Positions 44,346 to 54,213 of a stretch of DNA of 64,000 nucleotides are shown piece after piece (position 1 is the first letter of the stretch; every line of letters begins with the position of its first letter). Origin of the DNA: Zygosaccharomyces rouxii (lineage: Eukaryota > Ascomycota > Saccharomycetes > Saccharomycetales > Saccharomycetaceae); assembly GCF_000026365.1 (NCBI RefSeq), contig NC_012993.1:1178001-1242000 (forward strand), in the 5' to 3' direction. Under the pieces are notes generated by a model. The model was not told the DNA's origin. It searched no databases and saw nothing but the letters and a program-made list of their open reading frames with translations. A program made the translations under genes and the position numbers.

Positions 44346-44976
44346 TATTTGTGAATTAATTGAGTGAATCGGTTCCTTACGTTTTTAGTTCAGATTGTGT
44401 ATAAGTCTAATAATCAGTGCCAATCCCAACTGAGTCCCCTGTTGGTAGTTGAAGTTTGAAATACAAAATAAGTAGGAGAAATTTTCGATATCTTGAGGAG
44501 GATGTCTGATTACAACAAAGATGGAATAACAACAATAATAATTATAAATGAAAATTATAATTATAATGTGAGGAAGAGGAACTCCAAAAGGGGAAGAGTT
44601 TGGGAAATTGTTGTGAGGACAATTCTTGTTAGTAAATAAGTTTTATGAAATTTTTCACAGGTATCGAAAAAATGGGTATAGCTACCTACAGTTCCTTTAA
44701 ATCCACGAACAACTTTGTATGCTTGTTGTAACATGAACTATTAATCCATAATTAATATAGCTCTTCTGGGCATCTCGATCTCATTTTTTTCAAATCATAT
44801 AATACGACACGGTACTTATATGAACACATAGAAGTATTACGGCGAAGTATATAGTGGGCATATATGGCATAATAGGTATTATGTATCTGTATATTATCTT
44901 ATATTTTATAATGTGTCTCTTGATTTTAGTACAACAGTTAGAAGATAAAATTAAACTTAATATTCAGATAGAATTG
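44346..44976. other. Intergenic region YSH1 / Zn2Cys6 factor
   Basis: 631 bp between two minus-strand genes, holding the YSH1 promoter and the 3' end of the next gene. It is AT-rich with ATAATTATA runs near 44530-44570. A 97-codon frame starting at an alternative codon at 44854 overlaps the end of the regulator gene and is not supported. Confidence 0.5.
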
Positions 44977-47900
44977 TCACGTCAAAAATCCGTAGTCATC
45001 GTTCACAGTCCAGAATTCTTCCACGACGAAATCTTTACCTGCTGTGGTCGGTGGGAGTTTAACATTACCGGATTTTGGACCCGTGTGGCGATTAGAATCT
45101 TGAGAATCAACAGCGGTAGAAGGACCCGGCTCAGATCCATCATTTAACAACGAGGAAAAACCCATGGGGCCTCTCTGATGGCTTTGTACGTTTGGATCGA
45201 AGGTCCCAGGGCGTGAATTGATGTTTGGTGATGGTACTGGTGGTATCAATTGAAAATTCCCAGGATTATTGGAAATTGGCACATCAGGGTGTTTTTGTCC
45301 ATATTCATTACTACTGTTACGCTCTTGGGATGACGAGTCTCTTTTGTGGACATTCTCATTCATTAGATGAGTAACGGAATTTGTAGTCCACGTTGAAATA
45401 TCAGTAATCATATCTTGCGCACCGTTATTCAAAAGAATGTTGGCGTTGAGATTAGTGGTAGTATTATTTGAATCTTTTTTGAGGAGTAAATTGGGACTTG
45501 ATTTTGATGGCGAACCTAAGTTTATATTTGAACCACCTTCTCTTGGCATTGCATGATATTCCGGAATTGTTGTACTATTGTTGGTGCTATCATTATTATT
45601 ATTATTTTTGTTATTGTTATTGTTATTTTGATTCCATGTCGGTGTAGATATTACAGGATCAGCGGGATCTAAATGGTAGGCATTAGTATTGTGTTTTGGA
45701 TCAGGAACCTGCAATCCACTTGGAGGCACAATGGCGCGACCAAGTTTGTTCTCAAAATCATTGATGGAATTCCCTATAGCATCCACATTTTGATCAATTT
45801 TGGTTGATGAATTTAAACTTGACAAATATGCTTGTAGACTCTGTTGAGCCAAATGCTGTTGTAAAAATGCTTGTTGCTGAAACACTTTCCAGTCGAATTC
45901 TTTACTGGTGGAAGGTTTCTTGATAATGTACTGGTTGTCATCGCCGCCCTTGTTAGAATTAGATCCGTGTTTAGTATCCCTTCTTTTGGGTGGTAGACCT
46001 TCATCTACTAGGGTTGGTTTATGTTTTTTTACTTTGTCATTAGCCTCTACCTTTATTAGTAAATGTGACAAACTCTCAGGAACGGATTTTTGTTCGAGAG
46101 CACCTTGCTTCTTCTTTAATTCCTTTTGCTCCTCTGGATCCACTTGAGAGTTTTCTACAAATGCAGCCAATTCTTCAGCTTGTCTAGTACCAAAGATTCT
46201 ATTAGTTGCAGGAGGCATCCCACCTTCGTGTCGTTTCTTTAGCCCTTGGGGTGAATTAGCTTCCCTTTCATCTTCAGTTTCAATATCATTTCTATTGGGG
46301 GAAGAAATGTAAATGAGTTCCGAAGAATCAGGTCCACACCTCTCAATTAGATTCCCTACGGTAGCATTCATCAATTGATCAAAGGTATCACGGAAAATGC
46401 GAGCAAAACTTGACCTTTCGGTCATCACATATAGACATACTGAACAAGCTCTTAAGTCATCCATTGTGGAGAAAAGACTAGCACTCACTAATGGTCTCGT
46501 GTGTTTAGAATCATCACCTAAACTTTTCCTTCTTTGATCATCGTTGTTTCTAGCAAGCCACATGCAATAAATCAAAGTTACACCGGCAATGAAAACGGTA
46601 TGGACAGAAGGGGTTGAATGTCCAGTAATTGTTTTTTGATGGAAAATTTTATACAATTGACAGATCTGTCCTGCAGCTGCCTGACATTCCCTGAATAATC
46701 TATCTTCTGGTGTCAATAACTCCAAATAAGGTTGAATAAGCAATCTAACAGAACGATAGTAATATAATTTAAGTGTCTCATTCTCAAAATTTCTAACCTT
46801 ATCTCTCGAACAATTATCCCTCCATATTTCTAAATCATGAAAGAATTTTTGAACCAATGGTAATTGTTCTGGGGAGGCTTGCTTTCTATTCTGATTGTCA
46901 GGCAAAAGCTGCAAGGTTTCTACAAATTGAGATTCAATCCTTCGCAGCCTCAACGATTGATTAATAAAATGAACACCTGTGTGCTGTCTCTTGGGATCAT
47001 TTATGGTCCTTGTATTGAAGGAGACTTCATCAAATAACGGTAGATCAATTTCGGACTCTGCAATGGCATAAGGTCTACCGACAGCAACACAAATCATTCT
47101 TTCTAGAAGATAGACACACCAAAACAATCTTAAATTCTTGTGAGCATTAGGATCATCTGGTCTCCAAACGTTTATATGTAATTGATCCTTACAGATAAAC
47201 ATTGCATCTCTAATGATATCATAGAGCACAAGTGAATCACGGTCAGTTCTCAAAATGTAAAGCACCAAAAGTGTAAGTAATTCAACTTGTTGCACATAAG
47301 TTAGACTATCACCACATCTGGTGATGTGACGAATGGCTTTGGAAAAGTAGCGAACAGGTGGCTCACCTCTGTATTTGCCAGTTGTCATCGACAGACATGC
47401 ACTAATGCTAAAGACTAACCATAGACGACCACATGCAAAATGGAATCCGACGTCCGAATAAGAGTAGATATTACTATGAACGTAATCATCGTGGAAAGCG
47501 TAAATTTCACCCTCATCCAACAACGGGTATTTGAATTGCAAGCGGGAAAAGAAAGTTTCCAATAATGAACGGGAAATTTGTTCTTCGAACTTAAAGGCAG
47601 GATCATAATTCAAAAATTCTTTCAAGTTGTATTTGGCAAAGATACATTTCAAGAAATCAATCGAATCCAATGAATCTGACGCTAGTGAAGGTATTGGTGC
47701 TGATTGAGTTGGGCTTGAAACCATTCCTAAATCGCCATGGCCTGTCAATGGCTTTAATGGTAAGAATTTCCCCTTCATACCAGCATTAGGTAGAGGTAAG
47801 ATATTTTCGTTCTTATAAACGTCAGCGCCAATACCAAAACAGCTATGCAAATCACTAAAACGGCGTTGCTGATTTGCCAATAACTGTTCCAAATCGTTTA

Positions 47901-48489
47901 CTCTCCCCTCCAACGATAACGTATAATCGTCCTTGGGCCTATCAATCGGAATAATCAAAGTTGGTCTTTCAATATCCTGTACCAATGGTTTAATTTCATT
48001 CTTATCACTTCCTCTACCGTTAATGTTGCTGTTGTTATTGCTATTATGTTGATTACTATTATTATTAGCATTAGTGTATGGATTTCTGAGGTCTGGTGAA
48101 CCGACTACTATTGGTACAGATCCCATTTCGCTTGGATTATTGCTCCTTTCCAGCTTACGCGGTTGATCCACCGGCGAATTAATCTTTGAGTCCCCTGTAC
48201 TATAACCACTTGTCGACGTTACTGGAGGCGAAGATAAACCATCAGTAGCCTCATCGGTTACAACACCATACCTCACAGGTTGAATACATTTGACAGACGC
48301 CCTTAAACAAGTAGTACAACTTGGTTGTTTATGATCACATTTCTGTTTTCTCCGTCTACAGAGTAGACAAGATCTCGAGCGCCCTTTCTTGTCTTGTAAT
48401 AAAAGTTCAGTACGAGCTCCTGCTAGTTCTAACTCCTTATGGAATTTTTCTAAATTATTCCGACTAATCTCCTTCTTTGGACGGCCCAT
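44977..48489 (-). CDS. Zn2Cys6 transcription factor, YLR278C type
   Basis: 1170 residues from the ATG at 48489; the frame runs upstream without ATG. The zinc cluster uses Cys41, 44, 51, 58, 61 and 68 (spacing 2-6-6-2-6). A fungal-specific transcription-factor domain follows (about residues 270-750) with LLVLYILRTDRDS, LFWCVYLLERMICVAVGRPYAI and LFRECQAAAGQICQLY. Asn runs lie near residues 150-165 and 960-985. Its position directly beyond YSH1 and its size match S. cerevisiae YLR278C (1341), a nuclear factor of poorly known role. Confidence 0.9.
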   Translation of the reverse strand: MGRPKKEISRNNLEKFHKELELAGARTELLLQDKKGRSRSCLLCRRRKQKCDHKQPSCTTCLRASVKCIQPVRYGVVTDEATDGLSSPPVTSTSGYSTGDSKINSPVDQPRKLERSNNPSEMGSVPIVVGSPDLRNPYTNANNNSNQHNSNNNSNINGRGSDKNEIKPLVQDIERPTLIIPIDRPKDDYTLSLEGRVNDLEQLLANQQRRFSDLHSCFGIGADVYKNENILPLPNAGMKGKFLPLKPLTGHGDLGMVSSPTQSAPIPSLASDSLDSIDFLKCIFAKYNLKEFLNYDPAFKFEEQISRSLLETFFSRLQFKYPLLDEGEIYAFHDDYVHSNIYSYSDVGFHFACGRLWLVFSISACLSMTTGKYRGEPPVRYFSKAIRHITRCGDSLTYVQQVELLTLLVLYILRTDRDSLVLYDIIRDAMFICKDQLHINVWRPDDPNAHKNLRLFWCVYLLERMICVAVGRPYAIAESEIDLPLFDEVSFNTRTINDPKRQHTGVHFINQSLRLRRIESQFVETLQLLPDNQNRKQASPEQLPLVQKFFHDLEIWRDNCSRDKVRNFENETLKLYYYRSVRLLIQPYLELLTPEDRLFRECQAAAGQICQLYKIFHQKTITGHSTPSVHTVFIAGVTLIYCMWLARNNDDQRRKSLGDDSKHTRPLVSASLFSTMDDLRACSVCLYVMTERSSFARIFRDTFDQLMNATVGNLIERCGPDSSELIYISSPNRNDIETEDEREANSPQGLKKRHEGGMPPATNRIFGTRQAEELAAFVENSQVDPEEQKELKKKQGALEQKSVPESLSHLLIKVEANDKVKKHKPTLVDEGLPPKRRDTKHGSNSNKGGDDNQYIIKKPSTSKEFDWKVFQQQAFLQQHLAQQSLQAYLSSLNSSTKIDQNVDAIGNSINDFENKLGRAIVPPSGLQVPDPKHNTNAYHLDPADPVISTPTWNQNNNNNNKNNNNNDSTNNSTTIPEYHAMPREGGSNINLGSPSKSSPNLLLKKDSNNTTTNLNANILLNNGAQDMITDISTWTTNSVTHLMNENVHKRDSSSQERNSSNEYGQKHPDVPISNNPGNFQLIPPVPSPNINSRPGTFDPNVQSHQRGPMGFSSLLNDGSEPGPSTAVDSQDSNRHTGPKSGNVKLPPTTAGKDFVVEEFWTVNDDYGFLT

Positions 48490-48986
48490 ATCTATATATC
48501 TCCTATTAATTCTCTCGTCCACTACTTCTTTACTATTTTTACTCTTGTTTTCCTTTTTAACTCAGCAGACAAATCCTCTCTTCTAACCAAAACGCCATAT
48601 ATATAATATGGGCTAGTCTCCCAGTTTCTGAAATAGTCCTTAATCGAGCTTTAGATCGGTACAATCTTAGTTTCTACACTCCGCCTTGGAGACTCTGTTA
48701 TATTCGTTCTTGACACTTTTTTTTTTTAGCCTCTGCAAATAGCAGCAGGTACGTATGGTAACTGCATGAAGTTAAGTCGGCCGGAGTAAATCAATGCCGG
48801 TTTTCAATGAAATAATTGCGAACAAAAACCAAACATAAGATAAATTAACGAGAGGATCTGATTTCAAGAAATTCTTGCTCTCTATGATATATATTTTTTT
48901 AGTTTTGACGAAATTCTAGTATTCCCAGATCTTCTAACTGGAAGTTTACAACAGCTTAGCAAGTTGTATTTCAAAACAATACTATA
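48490..48986. other. Intergenic region upstream of the YLR278C-type gene
   Basis: 497 bp between two minus-strand genes. It holds a T run (48718-48729), several CGG/CCG triplets near 48775-48805, and AT-rich sequence near 48885. No gene is supported. Confidence 0.5.
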
Positions 48987-49814
48987 TTAGAGTTTATGTC
49001 TACGGGTTCCCTCTTGCAGTTGTTGGAATCTTTTGAAAGGCTCCCCCGAGGTCCAGAACGGCATAGTAGTGTTGGTCTCCAACGATTGGGCTCTTGCCAA
49101 TAGATTGTTTTCCAAGTTTGCATTCAACTGGCCTTTCACGCCAAGTAAAGATTCCGGAAAGACGTTTGAAATAGTCTTGGCAATTTCAGATACTATTTTG
49201 TCATTAAACGTATTGGTATCCACCAAGTAGTAAACCTTTGATACCGCGCGTGCATCAATTAGTTCCTGGACAGTTATTGGTGAACCCATCACCAAATGCT
49301 CGTAAGCACTATTGATGCCCAGCTTCCATGGTAATGTTACTGAAGTACCGCCTTCGGGGACGAATCCCAAGTTAGCAAAAGGAAATAACAGGTAAGCTGA
49401 GTCGTTCTTGGCGTAAATGATGTCGCACAACATGACCAATGCAGCTGTCATACCGACGGCAGGTCCGTTTAAACAGCATACCAGGGGTTTCCGCTGTTGC
49501 GTAAACTGGGCTACCAATTGTATATTGGGCATAGCTATATGGCCAAAGAGTCTCTCCGGGTGGGAAGAAACATCATCTCGCATGTAGCCGATATCTTCAA
49601 ATCTAACACCTGCTGAAAAGAACTTGCCTGTGCTCTGCAAAACGGTTACTTGCACTTGTGGATCGTTATCAGCCACCTGTAAAAGCTGTCCAATGGATTT
49701 GAAATCTTGGAATGATAGGGAGTTGAGTTTCTTGGGATCATTGATCGTAATAACAAAGATTCGACCATTGTCTTCTGACCTTGATGTGATTCTGCTTTTC
49801 ATCTCAACATACAT
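48987..49814 (-). CDS. DCI1: Delta3,delta2-enoyl-CoA isomerase-like protein, Dci1 type
   Basis: 275 residues of the crotonase fold, acting in peroxisomal beta-oxidation of unsaturated fatty acids. The C-terminus RRHKL fits a type-1 peroxisome signal and, with FKRFQQLQEG before it, is closest to S. cerevisiae Dci1. The NLGFVPEGGTSVTLPWKLG region (read as NLGF and EGGTSVT) keeps the active-site Glu-Gly-Gly, whereas S. cerevisiae Dci1, as I recall it, has EVG there. The oxyanion-hole region LNGPAVGMTAALV is intact. Only 102 bp separate its start from the RSO55 stop, so its promoter is very short or overlaps RSO55. Confidence 0.9.
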   Translation of the reverse strand: MYVEMKSRITSRSEDNGRIFVITINDPKKLNSLSFQDFKSIGQLLQVADNDPQVQVTVLQSTGKFFSAGVRFEDIGYMRDDVSSHPERLFGHIAMPNIQLVAQFTQQRKPLVCCLNGPAVGMTAALVMLCDIIYAKNDSAYLLFPFANLGFVPEGGTSVTLPWKLGINSAYEHLVMGSPITVQELIDARAVSKVYYLVDTNTFNDKIVSEIAKTISNVFPESLLGVKGQLNANLENNLLARAQSLETNTTMPFWTSGEPFKRFQQLQEGTRRHKL

Positions 49815-49916
49815 ACGCTTGTTTGCCGTGTTTTCCCTAAACTGAAGGGGAAGGGGAGAACTTGTTGAAGGCCCTTTTCAAACTCGTTTTTAGAGATACA
49901 AATTACTAAACCCATT

Positions 49917-50384
49917 TCATGACCCCATCATACTCTTAATGATGTCTTGCTCCTGTTTCAATTTTTCCAACTCTTGTAGTTCCCTTTCTTGACGATGCTG
50001 CTCATGCTTGCCCTTAGCCTTCCTCTCCTTAGACTTCTTACTCTGTTGATGCCATTGCTGTAATGCCTTCTCCCTGATGGTTCCACTTTGACCTGGTGTA
50101 TTGGCTCTTTCGATTTCCAATGCTAGTTTTTCCCTGGCAATCTTTCTGTTCTGATCTCTAGATCTTGTCTGTTGACATTCAACCACAATACCTGTTGGCA
50201 AATGCTTCAACTGAACTTTGGAATTGCACTTGTTAATCTTTTGACCACCGGGTCCTCTACCACCATGTAAAAACTTCTCTTCACATTGTGACTCTAATGA
50301 AGGTGTAAATTTAGGTCTTGGTGGTAGCTTGTGCTTTTTGATTAAATGTACACGGGTGTAACTCAACCAACGTATTCCTTGCAT
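49917..50384 (-). CDS. RSO55: Mitochondrial class I release-factor-like protein
   Basis: 155 residues. It carries the GGQ motif at residues 46-48 (GRGPGGQKINK) and a Lys/Arg/Gln-rich C-terminal helix, like mitochondrial ICT1/C12orf65-type factors that free peptides from stalled ribosomes. It lacks a codon-recognition domain. The N-terminus is basic without acidic residues for about 30 residues, consistent with mitochondrial import. It matches S. cerevisiae YLR281C. The YLR283W-type gene is divergent. Confidence 0.94.
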   Translation of the reverse strand: MQGIRWLSYTRVHLIKKHKLPPRPKFTPSLESQCEEKFLHGGRGPGGQKINKCNSKVQLKHLPTGIVVECQQTRSRDQNRKIAREKLALEIERANTPGQSGTIREKALQQWHQQSKKSKERKAKGKHEQHRQERELQELEKLKQEQDIIKSMMGS

Positions 50385-50567
50385 ACCTTACTAAAGGTCG
50401 TCAGATCCTTTATATAAGGATTCCTCTATCTAATACTTCCGTCAACTATGGTAAATGTGTATGGTTGGTTATAAGAACCATTCGGACTTTTGAACTTAAA
50501 CTCCAAGGTGTTAGGAAAGAGAAGAAGCAATAAAGGAAGAAGAATATTTATCGAAGAGTGATTGCCG

Positions 50568-51506
50568 ATGCTGACGTTACTTCGGCGTGCTAATTTGAGT
50601 TGTTCCCTGAGGGCTCTAAGGCTCCAAAGGACATCAGCCTTTACAAGAATTAACGGGATGGCACAGCGGTCCCTGAAGACTAACAGTAGGCTTTATAGCA
50701 ACATCAACAATGTACAGGATCAACAAGCTAGGAGTAACCAAGCATCAGAGAATTTTTTAAAACAAATGCCTGAGAGATTGGTCTCCGAAGGTGATGGATT
50801 AAAACCCACCACAGCAGCCAATCAATTTGATACTTTGGAACTTCATCAGAGGTTAAATTTACAAGGCTATACACCTCAACAGAGTGAGGCTATCATTACA
50901 CTGCTGCTAGAATTACTTGATGAATTTTTTTACAGGGATTACAATCACATATATCTAAATGGTATGGAGCTAGAGAATCAATCGCATCTTTTCCATGCAG
51001 CTGAGACTGAATTAAAATATGCAATCCAAAATTCAAGAGACACACAATTGAACAATCAACATCTACAATTAATGAAATTAATTCGAGATTTAGAATCCCT
51101 GCACGACGAAATGAATGAAATGACTATCAACTTTTTACAAAAGGATTCTAAAGTTGATTTCCATAACCAAAAGATTGAAAACACACTATTACAAAGAAGA
51201 GTTAAAATGGAGTTATCAGATTGTGATAATAAGATTTCTACACAAATTCTGGGTAATACTCGTTCTGATATCGAAAATCTACGATGGCAAACGACAAGAA
51301 GTGGTCTGCTGGCAGTTCTCATACTTGTCTTCTTCATGGTTGGTGGTGCAAGTATTTCTAAAAGATTATCAGTGGAACACGATAAACCAGTTCAAGTCAC
51401 ATTACATACTGTTGATCCAGAGGAACGTGATGCTGACGAAGATGATAACACATTGGATCAAATTCTACTGGATGAGGACGAATTTAACCCTGATGTGAAA
51501 AGATGA
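50568..51506 (+). CDS. Mitochondrial coiled-coil membrane protein, YLR283W type (MCUR1-related)
   Basis: 312 residues from the ATG at 50568 (YLR283W has 314). It has a basic presequence, the conserved FDTLELHQRLNLQGYTPQQSEAII region (core HQRLNLQGY), coiled-coil helices (about residues 100-235) and one transmembrane span near residues 247-266 (GLLAVLILVFFMVGGASI), followed by an acidic tail. This layout is that of the DUF1640/MCUR1-FMP32 family of mitochondrial inner-membrane proteins. Its precise role in yeast is not settled. It is convergent with ECI1 (30 bp). Confidence 0.92.
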   Translation: MLTLLRRANLSCSLRALRLQRTSAFTRINGMAQRSLKTNSRLYSNINNVQDQQARSNQASENFLKQMPERLVSEGDGLKPTTAANQFDTLELHQRLNLQGYTPQQSEAIITLLLELLDEFFYRDYNHIYLNGMELENQSHLFHAAETELKYAIQNSRDTQLNNQHLQLMKLIRDLESLHDEMNEMTINFLQKDSKVDFHNQKIENTLLQRRVKMELSDCDNKISTQILGNTRSDIENLRWQTTRSGLLAVLILVFFMVGGASISKRLSVEHDKPVQVTLHTVDPEERDADEDDNTLDQILLDEDEFNPDVKR

Positions 51507-51536
51507 GCTGTAAATATGTAAATATTACTGAATAAC

Positions 51537-52349
51537 TTATACCTTATGTTTCCTCAGCTTAGTCTTAAGTATCTTAAACCTCCTCTGAGGTTCACCATTG
51601 ACCCATGAAGTTATGGCATCTGACGTCTCTACAGAATTAGCTCTTTGAACGTTATCCTTGTAATTGATAGAAATTAATTTCTTGATCCCCAAAATACTGG
51701 GCAGGTAAACATTATTGGCACGGTTTTTCAAGTCGTTAATCACACGTTGATTAAACTCTTGAGTATCAGTCATATCGTAATTACGTGTGACTATAGTACC
51801 TTTCAATTCATCGTAAGTTAAATTCTTGTTAAACAAAATCGTTTCCATAGTTTTATTATTCCCCAATTTTAGTGGTAAGGTAACAGAAGTACCACCTTCC
51901 ATGACAAGCCCTAGCTCCACAAATGGAAATCTCAAATAGACTTTATCGTTCATCGCATATACAATATCACACAGAGCACACAGAGCCGCTGAAAGGCCTA
52001 CGGCAGGACCATTCAAACAGCATATTAAAATTTTTCTATGTCTAATGAAAACACTTGTAACATATGAATTCCTGGATAAAAAATTGTCAAGCCATTTCTT
52101 AAGTTCTGATTCACCACTGTTAGATTTTGAAGGTTCGGTAATAGAGACAAAGTCTGCACCACTAGAGAAAAAGCTACCACAACTTTGTAGGAGTGTAAAA
52201 AATGTTTTAGGCTCATTATCGGCTTTGTCAACCAGTTCTGCTAATTTTATGTAATCATCACCACTCATAGAATTTAATGTCTTGGCCTTGTTAATGCTGA
52301 TGATAGAAACAGGTCCATCTACGCAGTAACTAATACCTTTATCAGCCAT
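51537..52349 (-). CDS. ECI1: Delta3,delta2-enoyl-CoA isomerase Eci1
   Basis: 270 residues (280 in S. cerevisiae). It shifts cis/trans-3-enoyl-CoA to trans-2-enoyl-CoA so that unsaturated fatty acids can enter beta-oxidation in peroxisomes. The oxyanion region FFSSGADF, LICCLNGPAVGLSAALCALCDIVYAMNDKVYL and the active-site EGGTSVTLPLKLG (core EGGTSVT) are present. The C-terminus is RKHKV, where S. cerevisiae has RKHRL, so the peroxisome signal is weak by consensus. It could be imported with a partner, for example the DCI1-like protein. NNT1 lies divergently beyond a long gap. Confidence 0.95.
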   Translation of the reverse strand: MADKGISYCVDGPVSIISINKAKTLNSMSGDDYIKLAELVDKADNEPKTFFTLLQSCGSFFSSGADFVSITEPSKSNSGESELKKWLDNFLSRNSYVTSVFIRHRKILICCLNGPAVGLSAALCALCDIVYAMNDKVYLRFPFVELGLVMEGGTSVTLPLKLGNNKTMETILFNKNLTYDELKGTIVTRNYDMTDTQEFNQRVINDLKNRANNVYLPSILGIKKLISINYKDNVQRANSVETSDAITSWVNGEPQRRFKILKTKLRKHKV

Positions 52350-53298
52350 TGCTCCTTCATAGACTTTATCGAGAGTAGATACAAGAATTATGCAATGATT
52401 AAAAAGGGTATTAGTATTTATACCCCAAAGATCTTTATATCATCTAAAGGTCACCACTGTTTCCTTAACCCTTTGTTTTTTAAAGATGCGGGGCAAATAA
52501 AGATGACGTCTTATAGTTAAATAACCGAAATGGATGAGAATTCAATATTGGAGTTGAATATACAGAAAACAATTGTCATTTCAGCTTTTAACAGTAACAT
52601 ACTTCATGCAATAATTGGAATTCACTTTGCATTGAATGCTGATGGTTACTGTTCTTTACTAATGTGCGTGTCAGTTTTTGTCCGGTGTCAGTTTTTGTCC
52701 GGTGTCAGTTTTTGTCCGAAATAAAAATATGGATATTACATTGGAAGCCTAGCAAAGAGTCTAGTTTAGAATCTTAATCTCCCTAATATTTGTGTAGTAT
52801 GTTTGGGTTGATTTTAGAAGTGCAATGCCTCAAGCTACGCTGCGATGGAACTTCAAATCCTTTATATATATATTTTTTTATTATCCTCTCAAGAACAAAA
52901 TTGTGAGAACAATTGAAAGAAAAATTCCTGTCGGTATAATAAAATACCAAGAAATCTGAGCAGTTCTTCTATGGTCGCTCTTGTTTTTCGATTTAAGTAA
53001 ATATTGAAAACTTTATTCCGCAACCATCCCGGCCCATGTTTCTACTTGCTTCTGCTCAAAATAAATGTCTAAAAATTTCCAAGAAAACCATTAATTTGGC
53101 TTCTTGCTTACGCAAAACCTGCAAGTAAGATTGTTTTTATCTTCCATATGATCATCATGATATCCTCCTGTTACCTCGTATGGTAATGTGTCGACGACAC
53201 ATTAAGCGAAATTTGAAAAATTTCAACCTTTCGAACTCATCTCATCTCACCTTACCAAAACTCAAAGCGACAAGCAAACCTCTGCTACTTACTCTAAA
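52350..53298. other. Divergent promoter region ECI1/NNT1
   Basis: 949 bp without a supported gene. It holds the triple 17-bp repeat listed separately. A 64-codon ATG frame (52530-52724) runs through this repeat and looks accidental. Confidence 0.6.
52669..52719 (+). repeat. Three tandem 17-bp units with CCGG
   Basis: Unit TGTCAGTTTTTGTCCGG at 52669-52685 and 52686-52702, with a third copy at 52703-52719 ending CCGA. Units 1 and 2 are identical. The repeats place CGG and CCG triplets at fixed spacing (CGG, 13 bases, CCG), the kind of layout read by Zn2Cys6 dimers. It lies 320-370 bp upstream of ECI1. Confidence 0.97.
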
Positions 53299-54090
53299 AT
53301 GTCTGATAACGAACTAGACGGTGCATTTGGTGTTTTTGAAGAGCCAACGGACTTTTTGCCACCTCCTCCTGAAGCTCATTTCGCAGATTATGAAAGAGAA
53401 TACGTCTCCAAGGAATCCGATTCTCAAAATAAAAAAGTACAACTGCGTCTAGTCGGTAAATCACCACTTTGGGGACATATGTTGTGGAATGCTGGTATTT
53501 ACACGGCTAAACACTTGGATAAACATCCGGGATTGGTAAAAGGTAAAAACGTCTTGGAATTAGGTGCTGCAGCCGCTTTGCCTACAGTTGTATGTGGATT
53601 GATTGGTGCTAATAAAGTGGTTTCCACTGATTATCCAGAACCAGAACTTATACAAAATATTCAATACAATGTGGATCATGAATTATACGGTGGTAAACCT
53701 TTTTCACAAGATTCCAATGATAGGAAAGTGGTTGTCGAAGGTTACATCTGGGGGAACGAATACGAACCAATCCTATCACATACCGGTGGATCCAAATTCG
53801 ATTTAATCATTCTTAGTGACTGTGTTTTTAACCACACAGAACACAGAAAACTATTACGTTGTATCAAAGATCTCTTAGCAAATGATGGGAAAGCTCTTGT
53901 CGTATTTTCACCTCATCGTCCCAGACTCTTAGATGTAGACTTAAGTTTCTTTGAAACTGCCAAAGAATTTGGACTTGCTCCTGAGTTTATCGATTTAGTC
54001 AAATGGCATCCAATGTTTGATGAGGACCCATCTACAGCGGAGATCAGATCTCGTGTATATGCCTATTACTTAACGCATGCCAAAGAATAG
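53299..54090 (+). CDS. NNT1: Protein N-terminal methyltransferase Nnt1/Efm7
   Basis: 263 residues (261 in S. cerevisiae). It is a seven-beta-strand S-adenosylmethionine-dependent methyltransferase. It was first described as nicotinamide N-methyltransferase-like; in S. cerevisiae Efm7 modifies the N-terminal region of translation elongation factor 1A. The SAM-binding motif [21 protein letters not shown] (core [10 protein letters not shown]), motif [12 protein letters not shown] and the post-II strand [16 protein letters not shown] are visible. The order ECI1-NNT1-CTS1 matches S. cerevisiae chromosome XII. Confidence 0.95.
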   Translation: MSDNELDGAFGVFEEPTDFLPPPPEAHFADYEREYVSKESDSQNKKVQLRLVGKSPLWGHMLWNAGIYTAKHLDKHPGLVKGKNVLELGAAAALPTVVCGLIGANKVVSTDYPEPELIQNIQYNVDHELYGGKPFSQDSNDRKVVVEGYIWGNEYEPILSHTGGSKFDLIILSDCVFNHTEHRKLLRCIKDLLANDGKALVVFSPHRPRLLDVDLSFFETAKEFGLAPEFIDLVKWHPMFDEDPSTAEIRSRVYAYYLTHAKE

Positions 54091-54213
54091 ATAGTTTCAA
54101 TTGATCAAACATAAAAGAGTCCTTTTAAAATACAGAAATAAAAATAACAAATGATAATGATTATAAACAAACGAGTGAACTGAAGGGTACCTTGCATTAA
54201 ATGGGACATTAAT

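Noticed and set aside
45908..46147. 79-codon plus-strand frame inside the YLR278C-type gene
   Set aside because: It lies entirely antisense within a long conserved gene.
52669..52735. TTTTTGTCCGAAATAAAAA, loosely like centromere element CDEIII
   Set aside because: The spacing before CCGAA does not fit, there is no AT-rich CDEII stretch, and no CDEI box lies at the right distance.
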